Positions 1 through 7,894 of a DNA stretch of 30,639 bases are shown here, one piece after another. The DNA comes from DATFXM01 sp035315885 (GTDB lineage: Bacteria > Acidobacteriota > Blastocatellia > UBA7656), in contig DATFXM010000012.1 of assembly GCA_035315885.1 (NCBI GenBank), forward strand, positions 1 to 30,639, read 5' to 3'. Every line of letters begins with the position of its first letter. Position 1 is the stretch's first letter. The translations under genes were made by a program, and so were the position numbers. The notes under the pieces are model-generated. The model was not told the DNA's origin. It worked only from the letters and a program-made list of their open reading frames with translations, and did not search any database.

Positions 1-2
1 GC

Positions 3-1046
3 AACCAATCGGTCGCTAAGGAAACGCCAGAACAAAGGCGCAAACGAATAGAGCAAGCCGATGTGGAGTATGCGAAAGCCTCTCTTGCATTAAGCCAGAT
101 GCTGCTCGGCCCGGCGGCGGCAGAGTTAAAGGGCAAGCGGCTGGTCATCGTCGGGGAAGGCGTGCTGCAATATACGGCGTTCGCGGCTTTGCCCGCACCT
201 GATGCGCCTCCCGGTGTGGCTTCGCCTCCCCTGATCGCTGATCATGAGATCATCAGTCTGCCATCGGTATCGGTGCTGGCGGTGCTGCGGCGGGAGTCCG
301 CCAAGCGCAAGGCGACTGACCAGAGCGTGGCCGTGTTCGCCGACCCCGTCTTTGATAGTAATGATCCAAGGATAAGGCCATCGAGCAAAGACCACGCGAC
401 CGCAGCTGGAGAAAGCGCCTCGATGGGTGATGCAAAAAGGTCGGCCACGGAAGCGGGGTTGCGAGACTTCGCCAGGCTGCGCTTCAGCCGGCAGGAGGCC
501 GACCAGATCGTCCGCTTCGCCTCCGCAGCCAAGAAGTTCGAAGCGATTGACTTCGCTGCCAATCGTGCTGCGGCCACCAGCCCAGAACTGGCCAAGTACG
601 CCATCGTTCATTTCGCCACACACAGTCTGATCAACAACGTCCATCCCGAGTTGTCAGGGGTGGTCTTGTCACTGGTCGACGAACAGGGCCGCCCGCAGAA
701 CGGCTTCTTGCGCCTCTACGACATCTACAACCTGCGCTTGGGCGCCGACCTCGTCGTCTTGAGCGCATGTCAAACCGCGCTGGGCAAGGAGATCAAAGGC
801 GAAGGCCTGGTCGGGCTGACCCGCGGCTTCATGTACGCCGGGGCGCCGCACGTGGTGGCCAGCCTGTGGCAGGTCGATGATCGGGCGACGGCAGAGTTGA
901 TGCAGCGATTCTACGCGGCGATGTTGGGGCGGGGGCAGCGGGCGTCGGCAGCACTGCGGGCAGCGCAGGTGTCGATGTGGCAGGAGCGGCGCTGGCAGGG
1001 GCCGCATTACTGGGCGGCCTTTACTCTCCAGGGCGACTGGCGGTGA
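3..1046 (+). CDS. CHAT-domain protein, C-terminal part (5' end outside window)
   Basis: The reading frame is open to the left edge of the window, so the GTG at 63 is probably not the true start and this is the C-terminal third or so of a longer protein. The visible part is a CHAT domain, the caspase-like clan CD peptidase fold. FATHS near 616 supplies the candidate catalytic His and LSACQT near 762 the candidate Cys. They are followed by the typical GLTRGFMYAGAPHVVASLWQ block and a final HYWAAFTLQGD motif. In many bacteria CHAT domains follow arrays of TPR repeats; any such N-terminus lies outside the window. The function may be proteolytic signalling, but the substrate cannot be told from here. 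The gene ends with TGA at 1044-1046, 55 bases before the convergent neighbour ends. Confidence 0.87.
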   Translation, partial: NQSVAKETPEQRRKRIEQADVEYAKASLALSQMLLGPAAAELKGKRLVIVGEGVLQYTAFAALPAPDAPPGVASPPLIADHEIISLPSVSVLAVLRRESAKRKATDQSVAVFADPVFDSNDPRIRPSSKDHATAAGESASMGDAKRSATEAGLRDFARLRFSRQEADQIVRFASAAKKFEAIDFAANRAAATSPELAKYAIVHFATHSLINNVHPELSGVVLSLVDEQGRPQNGFLRLYDIYNLRLGADLVVLSACQTALGKEIKGEGLVGLTRGFMYAGAPHVVASLWQVDDRATAELMQRFYAAMLGRGQRASAALRAAQVSMWQERRWQGPHYWAAFTLQGDWR

Positions 1047-1101
1047 TCAAACGCGGAGACAGAGATTGAAGGCCGCAGAGCCGGGAGATGTCCATGGCTT
1101 A

Positions 1102-1851
1102 TTAGCGCGGCACGTCATCCTTTTTATAGTTGCGCAGCCCGGGCGGAAGCGCGACCCCGACGCGTCGGCGGGAGAACCGCCCGCCTTTGGAAAGATTGTC
1201 AAGGATCACTTCAGCCGCATCTTCGTATGAGATAGTCAACTCGGGCACTCTTTGCTTGAAAGCAAACGCCAATGCAAGTCTGGGCAGAACGTAAGTGTAG
1301 GCAGGTCGTGTCATCGGCCATTCGTCGACAGACAAACGTAAATTCCCTGTTGGCTTGCCGTTCTCAGACGCGATCATCGGGCCGGGGCACAACATTGACC
1401 AGTCCAACGGGCTCCTCCGAAGTGCGTCGAGGTTGGTACGGTGTGCCTCGTAGACCTTCGGGACCTTCGGTAAGTCGACGGCCATGATGTGCGTACCGGG
1501 CACGTTAAGAACCGCCGCGCCACCGAATTGCCAGAGGCGACCGCCTTCGCCGAGACTTGTATTTGTCGAATCGACCACAGTCTGTACAAGCTGAGTGAAG
1601 GTCGAACCGTCCGTCACATGGCCGGCTGCATTGATAGCGACATCGTGTCCGACAATCACCCTAGCAATGTCTGCTGACTTGCTTATGTCACCAATAGAGA
1701 CGTGCAAGTTCGGCGGAATGGGTCTGTCAACTAGACTTAGGAGTTTCGTCTCGTCTCGTACAAACGCGGTCACTTCGTGAGACCGCTGAAGCGCCAGTCT
1801 TAGAATGCGTCGGCCGCTATTGCCAGTTGCGCCAAGGAGAAAGATTTTCAC
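1102..1851 (-). CDS. NmrA-like NAD(P)-binding oxidoreductase (atypical SDR)
   Basis: The frame is open upstream to 2226, but the first 125 codons look non-coding. I place the start at GTG 1851, preceded by GAGGTG at about 6 bases, which gives 249 aa. The protein begins VKIFLLGATGNSGRRIL, the glycine-rich dinucleotide-binding loop (GxxGxxG) of atypical short-chain dehydrogenases of the NmrA/SDR5 kind, with beta-2 AFVRDETKL and a later INAAG segment. These proteins bind NAD(P)H; some are reductases and others are redox sensors, and the sequence does not decide which. It is convergent with the CHAT gene and divergent from the MECR-like reductase across a 497-base gap, so the two oxidoreductases may be controlled from the same spacer. 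Confidence 0.85.
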   Translation of the reverse strand: MKIFLLGATGNSGRRILRLALQRSHEVTAFVRDETKLLSLVDRPIPPNLHVSIGDISKSADIARVIVGHDVAINAAGHVTDGSTFTQLVQTVVDSTNTSLGEGGRLWQFGGAAVLNVPGTHIMAVDLPKVPKVYEAHRTNLDALRRSPLDWSMLCPGPMIASENGKPTGNLRLSVDEWPMTRPAYTYVLPRLALAFAFKQRVPELTISYEDAAEVILDNLSKGGRFSRRRVGVALPPGLRNYKKDDVPR

Positions 1852-2348
1852 AACTGCACCTCGAGTTTGACTACACAGGCTACCAGCGCTCGCGTTACAT
1901 GGTAACGCACCATTCAGACTGTGGCGCCGGCGGCCAGTAGGCAGAGTGGCGATTAGCCGAAGAGCTTGTGCACAGCGCAGCGCCGCTTGTCGAACCAGCG
2001 CCCTCGATGAGCAACGATGCATTACACCAACGTTCGTCGAGCCTGAAGCCGAACGCCTTGAGAACCAATAATTATAGCCAGCCATCGCACCACTGGGGAA
2101 ATGTTGTTCTAAGCAGAGAGAATCTATACAGAAAGGGGTACAAAGCGGCGAGCGGTTGAGGTCTATCAACGCTTTGTTGAAACAGGGGTTGGGCAGAAGA
2201 GTCAGGATGAGTACTACCGTGGTCACTGGGAAGTAACGAAAGCACTCGATCGAGAAATCCTATGTACAAACCAGCTCCGCTTCTGGTTCCTGAAGACTCA
2301 GAACATACGGCCGGAATCAGCCGTCGCCTAAAGACCTAGGAGGTATTG
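1852..2348. other. Divergent intergenic region, no gene seen
   Basis: This is 497 bases between the starts of two divergent oxidoreductase genes. Short open frames on both strands have no recognisable protein sequence and no good ribosome-binding site, apart from the site belonging to the gene at 2349. I looked for a promoter palindrome or an integron-type attC site and found neither convincingly. It probably holds the promoters of both flanking genes. Confidence 0.5.
2338..2343 (+). promoter_or_regulatory. Ribosome-binding site AGGAGG of the MECR-like gene
   Basis: A perfect AGGAGG lies five bases before ATG 2349 and only two bases before the in-frame TTG at 2346, so ATG 2349 is the start. 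Confidence 0.8.
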
Positions 2349-3368
2349 ATGAAAGCGTTGATGTTTCGCGAGACCGGTGAACCGAGTGCCGTATTGAAAC
2401 TGGCAGAGATCCCTACTCCGCCTTTGGCCTATGGCGAAGCGCTCGTCCGAGTGCTGCTGAGCCCGATCCACCCATCGGATCTGCACATGGTGCGCGGGCG
2501 CTATGGCTATCAGCCGGAATTGCCAGCCAGCCCAGGCATTGAAGGCGTGGGGATTGTCGAGGCTGTAGGTCCGGGCGTGCAAGGTCCGACTGTTGGAACG
2601 CGCGTAGTTTTCGTTGACACTTGGCACACCTGGCGCGAACAGATCAAGTGTCCAGTGGACAGACTCGTGCCCGTTCCGGACGGCCTGGACGATCCGGCCG
2701 CCGCCACTTCCTGCACGAATCCTTTGACCGCATGGGCATTGACCAGATCAAGTCACAATCTCAAGGAGGGAGACTGGCTCCTACAGACGGCGGCTGCATC
2801 CACCGTCGGGAAGTTGGTGCTTCAATTGGCGCAGCAGTATCGATTCAAGACAATCAACGTCATCCGACGGCGCGAGCAGGAAACAATCATACGCAACCTC
2901 CGTGGCAATGAGGTAATCTGCACTGAAGACAAGGATCTCACGGCACGCCTGCAGGAATTGACCGCGGGCAAGGGCGTTGAACGAGCGATTGACTGCGTTG
3001 CCGGGGAACTTGGCGCTGAGATTGCCCGCAACCTCGCTCCCGCTGGAACCATGCTTTTGTATGGAGCCCTTTCTAGTCATCGGCAGACTGACCCGGCGAA
3101 ATTCACCATGCCGCTCTTCGCTCCGCGTTTGATTTATTCGACAGCGACGGTTCGCGGGTGGTGGCTTCCGCGTTGGCTGAGTTCCCACCCGCTCGCCGAA
3201 GTGCGGGCAGCGACGAGCGATCTCCTCACCATGTTTTCGAACGGAGCACTTACGCCGCCAGCCACTGTGCGTTATTCATTTAAGGACTTTCAAGAGGCAG
3301 TACGCCTAGCCGATGGTGAGGCCGGACAGCAAAAGGTATTGCTGGACTTCTCCGAAAGGGCTCCATAA
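2349..3368 (+). CDS. MECR/ETR-like medium-chain reductase (2-enoyl thioester reductase family)
   Basis: A 339-aa medium-chain dehydrogenase/reductase of the COG0604 group. The N-terminal GroES-like half contains SPIHPSDLHMVRGRYGYQPE, close to the segment of mitochondrial and bacterial 2-enoyl thioester reductases that carries the catalytic Tyr (here Tyr52). NPLTAWAL and a Rossmann segment AAASTVGKLVLQLAQ follow, then FKTINVIRRRE, which matches the TINVxR dinucleotide-binding stretch of MECR. There is no structural-zinc cysteine cluster, as expected for the family. Such enzymes use NADPH to reduce 2-enoyl-ACP or 2-enoyl-CoA. Generic quinone reductase is the alternative annotation. The N-terminal methionine follows a perfect AGGAGG. 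It is transcribed alone. Confidence 0.87.
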   Translation: MKALMFRETGEPSAVLKLAEIPTPPLAYGEALVRVLLSPIHPSDLHMVRGRYGYQPELPASPGIEGVGIVEAVGPGVQGPTVGTRVVFVDTWHTWREQIKCPVDRLVPVPDGLDDPAAATSCTNPLTAWALTRSSHNLKEGDWLLQTAAASTVGKLVLQLAQQYRFKTINVIRRREQETIIRNLRGNEVICTEDKDLTARLQELTAGKGVERAIDCVAGELGAEIARNLAPAGTMLLYGALSSHRQTDPAKFTMPLFAPRLIYSTATVRGWWLPRWLSSHPLAEVRAATSDLLTMFSNGALTPPATVRYSFKDFQEAVRLADGEAGQQKVLLDFSERAP

Positions 3369-3469
3369 CCGGTGGAGCCTCATGGCGGTCGTCGCGAACC
3401 AGGCCGTAGCGTTTGACAAATCTATGTTGACGGCTTGTCGACTTTCCGCAACCTTGAGCGAATGGTCGG

Positions 3470-3820
3470 CTACTGGCTTACCATTCCTGTCGCCTCATCC
3501 AGGGATAGTCGTTGCGCCCCGCCACCTCGCTTTAACCGGCTCCGGCCTCTGGCGCGTTCGACAAGTATTCGACGCATCGCCTGCGCCGCTACCGCGAAGA
3601 AGTGTGCCCGGTCCTGCCAGTGCATTCTGTTGTAGTCAACAAGTTTGATGTATGTCCCGTTGATCAACGCGGACGTCTGAAGAGTATTCCCTTCGCGTTC
3701 TCGGCCATGTATCGATGAGCCATCGGCGCAGTTCCTTGTAGACGAGAGGAATCAGCTTGTCCAAAGCAGCACTATCACCGCTGCCCCAGTCCAACAACAA
3801 GCCGGTTATGTCTTTTTGCG
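3470..3820 (-). pseudogene. Decayed ECF sigma factor (TIGR02999-like), two frameshifts, sigma-4 lost
   Basis: Reading down from about 3820, DITGLLLDWGSGDSAALDKL then IPLVYKELRR is the N-terminal sigma-2 part of the acidobacterial/planctomycetal ECF group that TIGR02999 describes. After LRR (3723) the homology moves to a second frame (MAHRYMAENAKG), then to a third frame (NTLQTSALINGTYIKLVDY and WQDRAHFFAVAAQAMRRIL, up to GGGAQRLSLDEA). The frame ends at 3470 just after SLDEA, where intact members continue for roughly 100 residues with the DNA-binding sigma-4 domain. The two frameshifts and missing C-terminus make a functional product unlikely. A sequencing error could explain one shift but not the truncation. 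No start codon with a ribosome-binding site is evident at the N-terminus. Confidence 0.78.
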
Positions 3821-4317
3821 AAGCGTAGCCATTTGCTGCTTCTCTTGAGGCTGGTGAGGAGTAACCGTCTTTCACTCGTGAAAGCAGTCCCGCCTGCAAA
3901 GACCTTTGATCTGAAAATCTCAACCTGATGATGAGACTCTCGCCCTCGCGTCGCCCACCTATATGAGAAGCGCCTGTGGGGGGCGGCATGCACTGGCGCA
4001 ACAGCACGGAGGTGGGTACCGCGCTTGGCAGCAAGGTGGGCAAGTACACCACGAAGCATCTTCTGAAGCTTCAGAACTAAGCGGCGGTATCAAGATTTTC
4101 AGCGAAATGTTTGCGACCTACCAGCCTAATAAATAAGAGCGAGGTAAATGGCAGGAGAAGTGAAAAATGGAAAGGCTGATTTCAACAACTGCAGGGGCTC
4201 AGGTTTGCCGAGCAAATGAAGTTGCGAAGCAGAGCCGACAATGAACACAAGTGAACTGATGCTGGATGCATCAACGGTGTCCTTATCAAAACTCAACAGA
4301 TTACTGACGAGGTAGAT
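3821..4317. other. Gene-free stretch upstream of the first fiber-like gene
   Basis: No convincing gene is seen on either strand. A 30-codon open frame at 3988-4080 (+) begins MHWRNSTEVG but has no recognised relatives. The last 200 bases are likely the leader and promoter region of the gene at 4318, whose start is preceded by GAGG. Confidence 0.4.
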
Positions 4318-5904
4318 ATGAACAAGCGAACAAACACTTTGCAAATCGCAAGGCACGTTTCATCAATCCTGCTAGTAGCGGCGTTATTCCTCTCTTCGGC
4401 TGATGCCCAGATGCATAGTAAGAAGCAAAGCGATGCAACTCAGGCGTCGCTCGTGAAGCCGCGATTCAAGTTGCTGCTTGCGCCGATTAACATCAGATCT
4501 GACTCTTCGACGAACCGCTCCGAAAACGGAAGCGGAGCCTCGAGGCTGAATCTGATCCCACTGTCGTCTGTGCTCAGTCTTCAAGTTCTTGGAAGCGGCA
4601 CGACCGGCAGATTGTCTAAATGGACTGGACAGACCGGCAGCAACTCGTTCATTGGCGACACGACCATTTTTGAAGACAAGTTCGGCAACGTGGGCATCGG
4701 CACCGACTCGCCAACATCGAGGCTGACCGTTGCCGGAACGATCGAGGCCAGCGGCGGATCGTCGATTTTGCACAACCCTACGCTGATGGGTAACGGCACG
4801 ACTGCTAGTCCATTGAGTGTGGCGATGCCGCTCGTTTTGAGAGGGGCGGTACCGATCGGCGCGATCATTCCCGCGGTAGTCGACGTTATCAACACCGAAC
4901 CGGGTGGCACGGCGGTTATCGGCAGCGGCGGCAACCTGACCACCGGCATTGGTGCGGACCACGGAGGTGTCGGCGTGCTGGGTATTGGCGGTTCTGGCCG
5001 CTCGAGCGCGGACTTCGGTGGAGTGGGCATGTCGGCCCTTGGTGGCACCAGCGATGGAACTGGCGGTGCCGCGGTTGAGGCCATCGGCGGTGGCGGTGGC
5101 GGCGATTTTATATCACATGGTGGCCCCGGCGTGCGTGCTCTTGGCGGCGCGAGCACCAATGGCGCGGGCGCCCCTGGAGTGATCGGCACGGGCGGCGTTG
5201 GCGGCGCCGTAACCGGAACCGGTGTGATCGGACGTGGAGGCGACAGCGATACCGGGGTTGGTGGAGATGGCATACAAGGTTTTGCAGGTCGGGGCCACGC
5301 GCCAGGATTCGAAGGCGCGGCAGGGAGCTTCTTCGGCGACGTCGTTGTCACTGAGGATCTCAGCGTCCAGGGGGATGTCCTGGTAACGGGCAATCTCACG
5401 GTTTCCGGGGTGAAGCACTTCAAAATTGACCACCCGCTCGATCCCGAAAACAAATATCTCTACCACGCTGCAATCGAATCGTCGGAAGTGCTCAACGTTT
5501 ATAGCGGCAACGTTGTTACTGATGCGAGCGGCGAGGCTGTCGTGACGTTCCCCGACTGGTTCGAAGCAATCAACCGCGACTTCCGCTACCAGCTAACGGT
5601 TGTCGGCACGTTCGCGCAGGCAATCGTCTCCGACGAAGTCCGGAACAATCATTTCAGGATCAGAACGAATGTTCCTGGCGTGAGAGTCTCGTGGCAGGTC
5701 ACGGGACTGCGTTCCGACGCGTTCATGCGGAAGAATCCTTTCAAAGCGGAGCAGGACAAGCCTGAGCGCGACCGCGGCACGTATACGCATCCCGACGCCT
5801 TCAATCAGTCCGAAGATAAGAACGTGCTCTTCGTTCGACATCCTCAGGTTCTGCAGCAAATCAAACAGTCGCAAGAGAACGCCCAGAAAACGCGCGAGAA
5901 CTGA
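4318..5904 (+). CDS. Exported fiber-like protein A: shared head, Gly-rich repeat shaft, KHFKIDHPLDP-type C-terminus
   Basis: 528 aa. Residues 1-31 form a Sec signal peptide (basic start, hydrophobic SSILLVAALFLSS, then ADAQ). Residues 92-175 are a head module shared with three other genes here: TGRLSKWTG, SFIGDTTIFEDKFGNVGIGT, SRLTVAGTIE and a TLMGNGTTASPLSVA segment. Residues 205-335 are a glycine-rich repeat array with units like GGVGVLGIGGSG. Residues 366-500 form a C-terminal module: KHFKIDHPLDPENKYLYHAA, PDWFEAINRDFRYQLTVVG, SWQVTGLRSDAF and RGTYTHPDAF. The GIGTxxPxxxLxVxG motif is typical of tail-fiber and trimeric-adhesin-like proteins, but there is no phage context and no peptidase S74 signature. 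It is probably surface-exposed; the ligand is unknown. The next family member starts 26 bases downstream, so the two are probably co-transcribed. Confidence 0.85.
   Translation: MNKRTNTLQIARHVSSILLVAALFLSSADAQMHSKKQSDATQASLVKPRFKLLLAPINIRSDSSTNRSENGSGASRLNLIPLSSVLSLQVLGSGTTGRLSKWTGQTGSNSFIGDTTIFEDKFGNVGIGTDSPTSRLTVAGTIEASGGSSILHNPTLMGNGTTASPLSVAMPLVLRGAVPIGAIIPAVVDVINTEPGGTAVIGSGGNLTTGIGADHGGVGVLGIGGSGRSSADFGGVGMSALGGTSDGTGGAAVEAIGGGGGGDFISHGGPGVRALGGASTNGAGAPGVIGTGGVGGAVTGTGVIGRGGDSDTGVGGDGIQGFAGRGHAPGFEGAAGSFFGDVVVTEDLSVQGDVLVTGNLTVSGVKHFKIDHPLDPENKYLYHAAIESSEVLNVYSGNVVTDASGEAVVTFPDWFEAINRDFRYQLTVVGTFAQAIVSDEVRNNHFRIRTNVPGVRVSWQVTGLRSDAFMRKNPFKAEQDKPERDRGTYTHPDAFNQSEDKNVLFVRHPQVLQQIKQSQENAQKTREN
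4945..5325 (+). repeat. Glycine-rich repeat array in fiber-like protein A
   Basis: Irregular coding repeats of roughly 16-25 residues are built on GGxGVxxxGGxS. They are high in GGC/GGT codons, and the complementary strand therefore shows a long proline-rich open frame that is not a gene. A repetitive beta-helical or collagen-like shaft is a structural guess. Confidence 0.7.
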
Positions 5905-5930
5905 TCATCATGCAAATGGAAAGGAAAGTC

Positions 5931-7148
5931 ATGAATAAAGGTCTAATGATAGCAGTGCGACTCGGCTCCATCGTTTTACTGACATTTCTTATTGCGGTTT
6001 GGGCTCAAGCTCAGGCGCCCTCATACACAGCCGACAATGGCGGCCGAAGCGGATCAAACCACACAGTGGCGCTGATACCGCCGTTCACGTTGCCGCCCGC
6101 ATCTTTTCGCTTCCGCCTGGTCCCCTCAGCGAACACGAATACAGGGAGGGTGTCAGGAGCGATTGCGCCGATGGGAGGGTCTACCTTCCAGGTGTTGGGC
6201 GGCGGCACGGCGGGCAAGCTTACAAAGTGGACAGGCTTCAGTTCGAGTAACTCGTTCATCGGCGATACAAACATCTTTGAAGATAAGTCCGGAAATGTCG
6301 GCATTGGCACCGATTCGCCTACAGCTAAGCTGACCGTCGCTGGATCGATTCAAGCAAGTGGCGGATCATCAGTTCTGCACAGTCCCACGCTGATGGGGGA
6401 CGGCACGGCAGCAAACCCGTTGGGTGTGGCGGTGCCACTCTTGTTGGCAGGTAAAGGCGAGGCAATCCTCATCGTTCGGAATAACAGCGATAGAGGAGAT
6501 GGGTTGTCTGCGTTTGGCGGTGACAGTGGCACCAGCTTCGGTGGCATTGGTGTTACGGGATTCGGTGGGGTCGCCGCGTCTGGAACCGGCGGTGCCGGGC
6601 TGAGTGGCATTGGTGGCGGCTCGACTCTCGGTAATGGAGGCGTCGGCCTTAATGCGTCAGGGGGCATCAGCAGCATCGGAAACGGCGGGGCTGGCGTCGA
6701 TGCTGGAGGCGGCATTGGCAACGGCGCAGGCAACCGCGGCGGTACAGGGATAATCGCTCGCGCAGGAGTTGGCGCTAACGGCGCATCGGATGGGCTTGCA
6801 GGAGAGTTCTCCGGGGACGTGAAGGTCTCCGGGAACGTCGCGCTCGGCGTGAATGGTCAATTGTTCGCGACTGGTGGTGAAGAGAATCTGCGGATGATTC
6901 GTGGTGCTGTGGACCCGGCCGGGAACGTTCTTCGAGGGTCTGGGTTCACGGTGCAGCAGGGCCTGCCGGGAGACTACACCATTAATTTCAACACTCCGTT
7001 TTCAGCCGTTCCCATAGTCACGATAAGCGCTGACGTTGGTTTCGCGCACGTGGCGTGTACTGCCAGCACCTGTTCGGTTCTCACGCTCAACACAATACCG
7101 AACGCTGCCTCTCTTGCTTTTAACTTCATCGCCGTGGGCCCGCGATGA
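5931..7148 (+). CDS. Exported fiber-like protein B: shared head, Gly-rich repeats, lectin-like tip
   Basis: The open frame reaches ATG 5910, but ATG 5931 has GGAAAGGAAAG just upstream and gives a clean signal peptide (MNKGLMIAVRLGS, then IVLLTFLIAVWAQAQA), so I use 5931 (405 aa). Residues 90-160 repeat the head of protein A (AGKLTKWTG, FIGDTNIFEDKSGNVGIGT, KLTVAGSIQ, TLMGDGTAANPLGVA). Residues 189-290 hold about five tandem units of 16-17 residues of the form GGxGLxxxGGxSxxGN. The C-terminus (336-405) is unrelated to that of A: GSGFTVQQGLPGDYTINF, then FSAVPIVTIS and ending AFNFIAVGPR. This beta-strand pattern recalls H-type-lectin-like tips of phage fibers. It lies 26 bases after A, so probably in the same transcript. 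It is likely a surface protein with a binding tip. Confidence 0.85.
   Translation: MNKGLMIAVRLGSIVLLTFLIAVWAQAQAPSYTADNGGRSGSNHTVALIPPFTLPPASFRFRLVPSANTNTGRVSGAIAPMGGSTFQVLGGGTAGKLTKWTGFSSSNSFIGDTNIFEDKSGNVGIGTDSPTAKLTVAGSIQASGGSSVLHSPTLMGDGTAANPLGVAVPLLLAGKGEAILIVRNNSDRGDGLSAFGGDSGTSFGGIGVTGFGGVAASGTGGAGLSGIGGGSTLGNGGVGLNASGGISSIGNGGAGVDAGGGIGNGAGNRGGTGIIARAGVGANGASDGLAGEFSGDVKVSGNVALGVNGQLFATGGEENLRMIRGAVDPAGNVLRGSGFTVQQGLPGDYTINFNTPFSAVPIVTISADVGFAHVACTASTCSVLTLNTIPNAASLAFNFIAVGPR
6490..6790 (+). repeat. Tandem 16-17-residue Gly-rich units in fiber-like protein B
   Basis: Consecutive units read approximately GGIGVTGFGGVAASGT, GGAGLSGIGGGSTLGN, GGVGLNASGGISSIGN and GGAGVDAGGGIGNGAGN. Their regularity is higher than in protein A. 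Confidence 0.75.
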
Positions 7149-7392
7149 AGAGGTGAACGAGTTTTGATTTGCGCGCGCCTTCGCCGGTTTTCAAGCAACT
7201 CTGAATGAGAAGTTGACCTCATAGCGACTCAAATCGCCGGCAGCCTCACTGCAGATAATTTTGTAGCTGGTCAAAGCCTCCGACTTCAACAAGGCTCAAC
7301 CGGATTCAACAAACACCAACACATCTCCATTATTTTGAACGGACCAACTCCGAGCCTCTTTCTAAACAATCCTCTATTCGGAAAGCAGCCGC
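7149..7392. other. Debris after fiber-like gene B
   Basis: No intact gene. On the plus strand an open stretch from 7208 to about 7400 reads IAGSLTADNFVAGQSLRLQQ, which resembles fiber-type sequence such as GxLTAxNFxAGQ, but it has no start codon and no head module. It may be a leftover of another fiber-like gene; this is a weak inference. Confidence 0.25.
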
Positions 7393-7695
7393 AGTACGAA
7401 ATCCTTCGTACCACTCACGCGCTTCACCGCCGATCGTTAGAAAGCTGTCGCCACTAGATCCGAGTCCCACGTACTTCAGAGAGTCCCAGCGATCCAGTTT
7501 GCAGGCGTCGTTGCGAAGATAACTATAATTTTCGTCCTGCCTGAGCAGCTCATATTTCGGTGGATCGGGGCATGTCATCTGAGCTTGCAAACTTATCCCG
7601 CCCGGAACCCCCAGAATAAGCGAAAGCCAAACCGCCCTCGTAATGGTTCGGCTGACCGCGAATAGTCCCTCCGTCTCATCATAAAGCCACCTTCT
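7393..7695 (-). pseudogene. N-terminal fragment of an alginate-export-family outer-membrane protein
   Basis: The minus strand encodes a hydrophobic export-signal-like segment (AVWLSLILGVPGGISLQAQ) followed by CPDPPKYELLRQDENYSYLR, then DRWDSLKYVGLG, DSFLTIGGEAREWYEGF and RTA. This matches the beginning of alginate_exp-type porins (usually KYxxLRxDEDxSxLRD, then D.IKYIPLG and GGExRExYE). Intact members are about 400 or more residues; here homology stops near 7393 after some 60 mature residues and the frame closes at 7330. No ATG or GTG with a ribosome-binding site stands in the right frame upstream of the signal segment. It therefore looks like a truncated, non-functional remnant. It lies downstream of, and in the same direction as, the beta-helix gene. 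Confidence 0.62.
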
Positions 7696-7894
7696 CGCCG
7701 TCAGCAGCAGTCGAGAGATTCCGGGAACTCCATTATATGTTTCCACAGATAGAACACGCGCAGTCCGGCCCGACCATGAGGCCCCCCTTCCCGTCGTGGC
7801 GCAGCTTGGACACCGTTGATTGCGAGAGCACCGCCTCGCAGAGATTTCGCATGCTTCAGCTAGCAATATCACGTGTTACAGGACGACGTGAGCC

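Noticed and set aside
1861..2080. Possible integron attC-like site in the divergent spacer
   Set aside because: Some AAC and GTT words occur, but no matching core sites or foldable inverted pair could be aligned, and no integrase is present.
1852..2226. N-terminal extension of the NmrA-like protein
   Set aside because: The extra 125 codons have no homology-like pattern, and a GTG with GAGGTG stands at the dinucleotide-binding domain.
3988..4080. 30-codon open frame MHWRNSTEVG...
   Set aside because: No known relatives, weak start context, and located in decayed DNA.
4581..5453. 290-residue open frame on the minus strand opposite fiber-like gene A
   Set aside because: Its proline-rich sequence is the mirror of the glycine-rich repeats; no ribosome-binding site and no recognisable domain.
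4318..7148. Prophage tail-fiber genes
   Set aside because: Sec signal peptides are present, and no capsid, tail, lysis or integrase genes are near.
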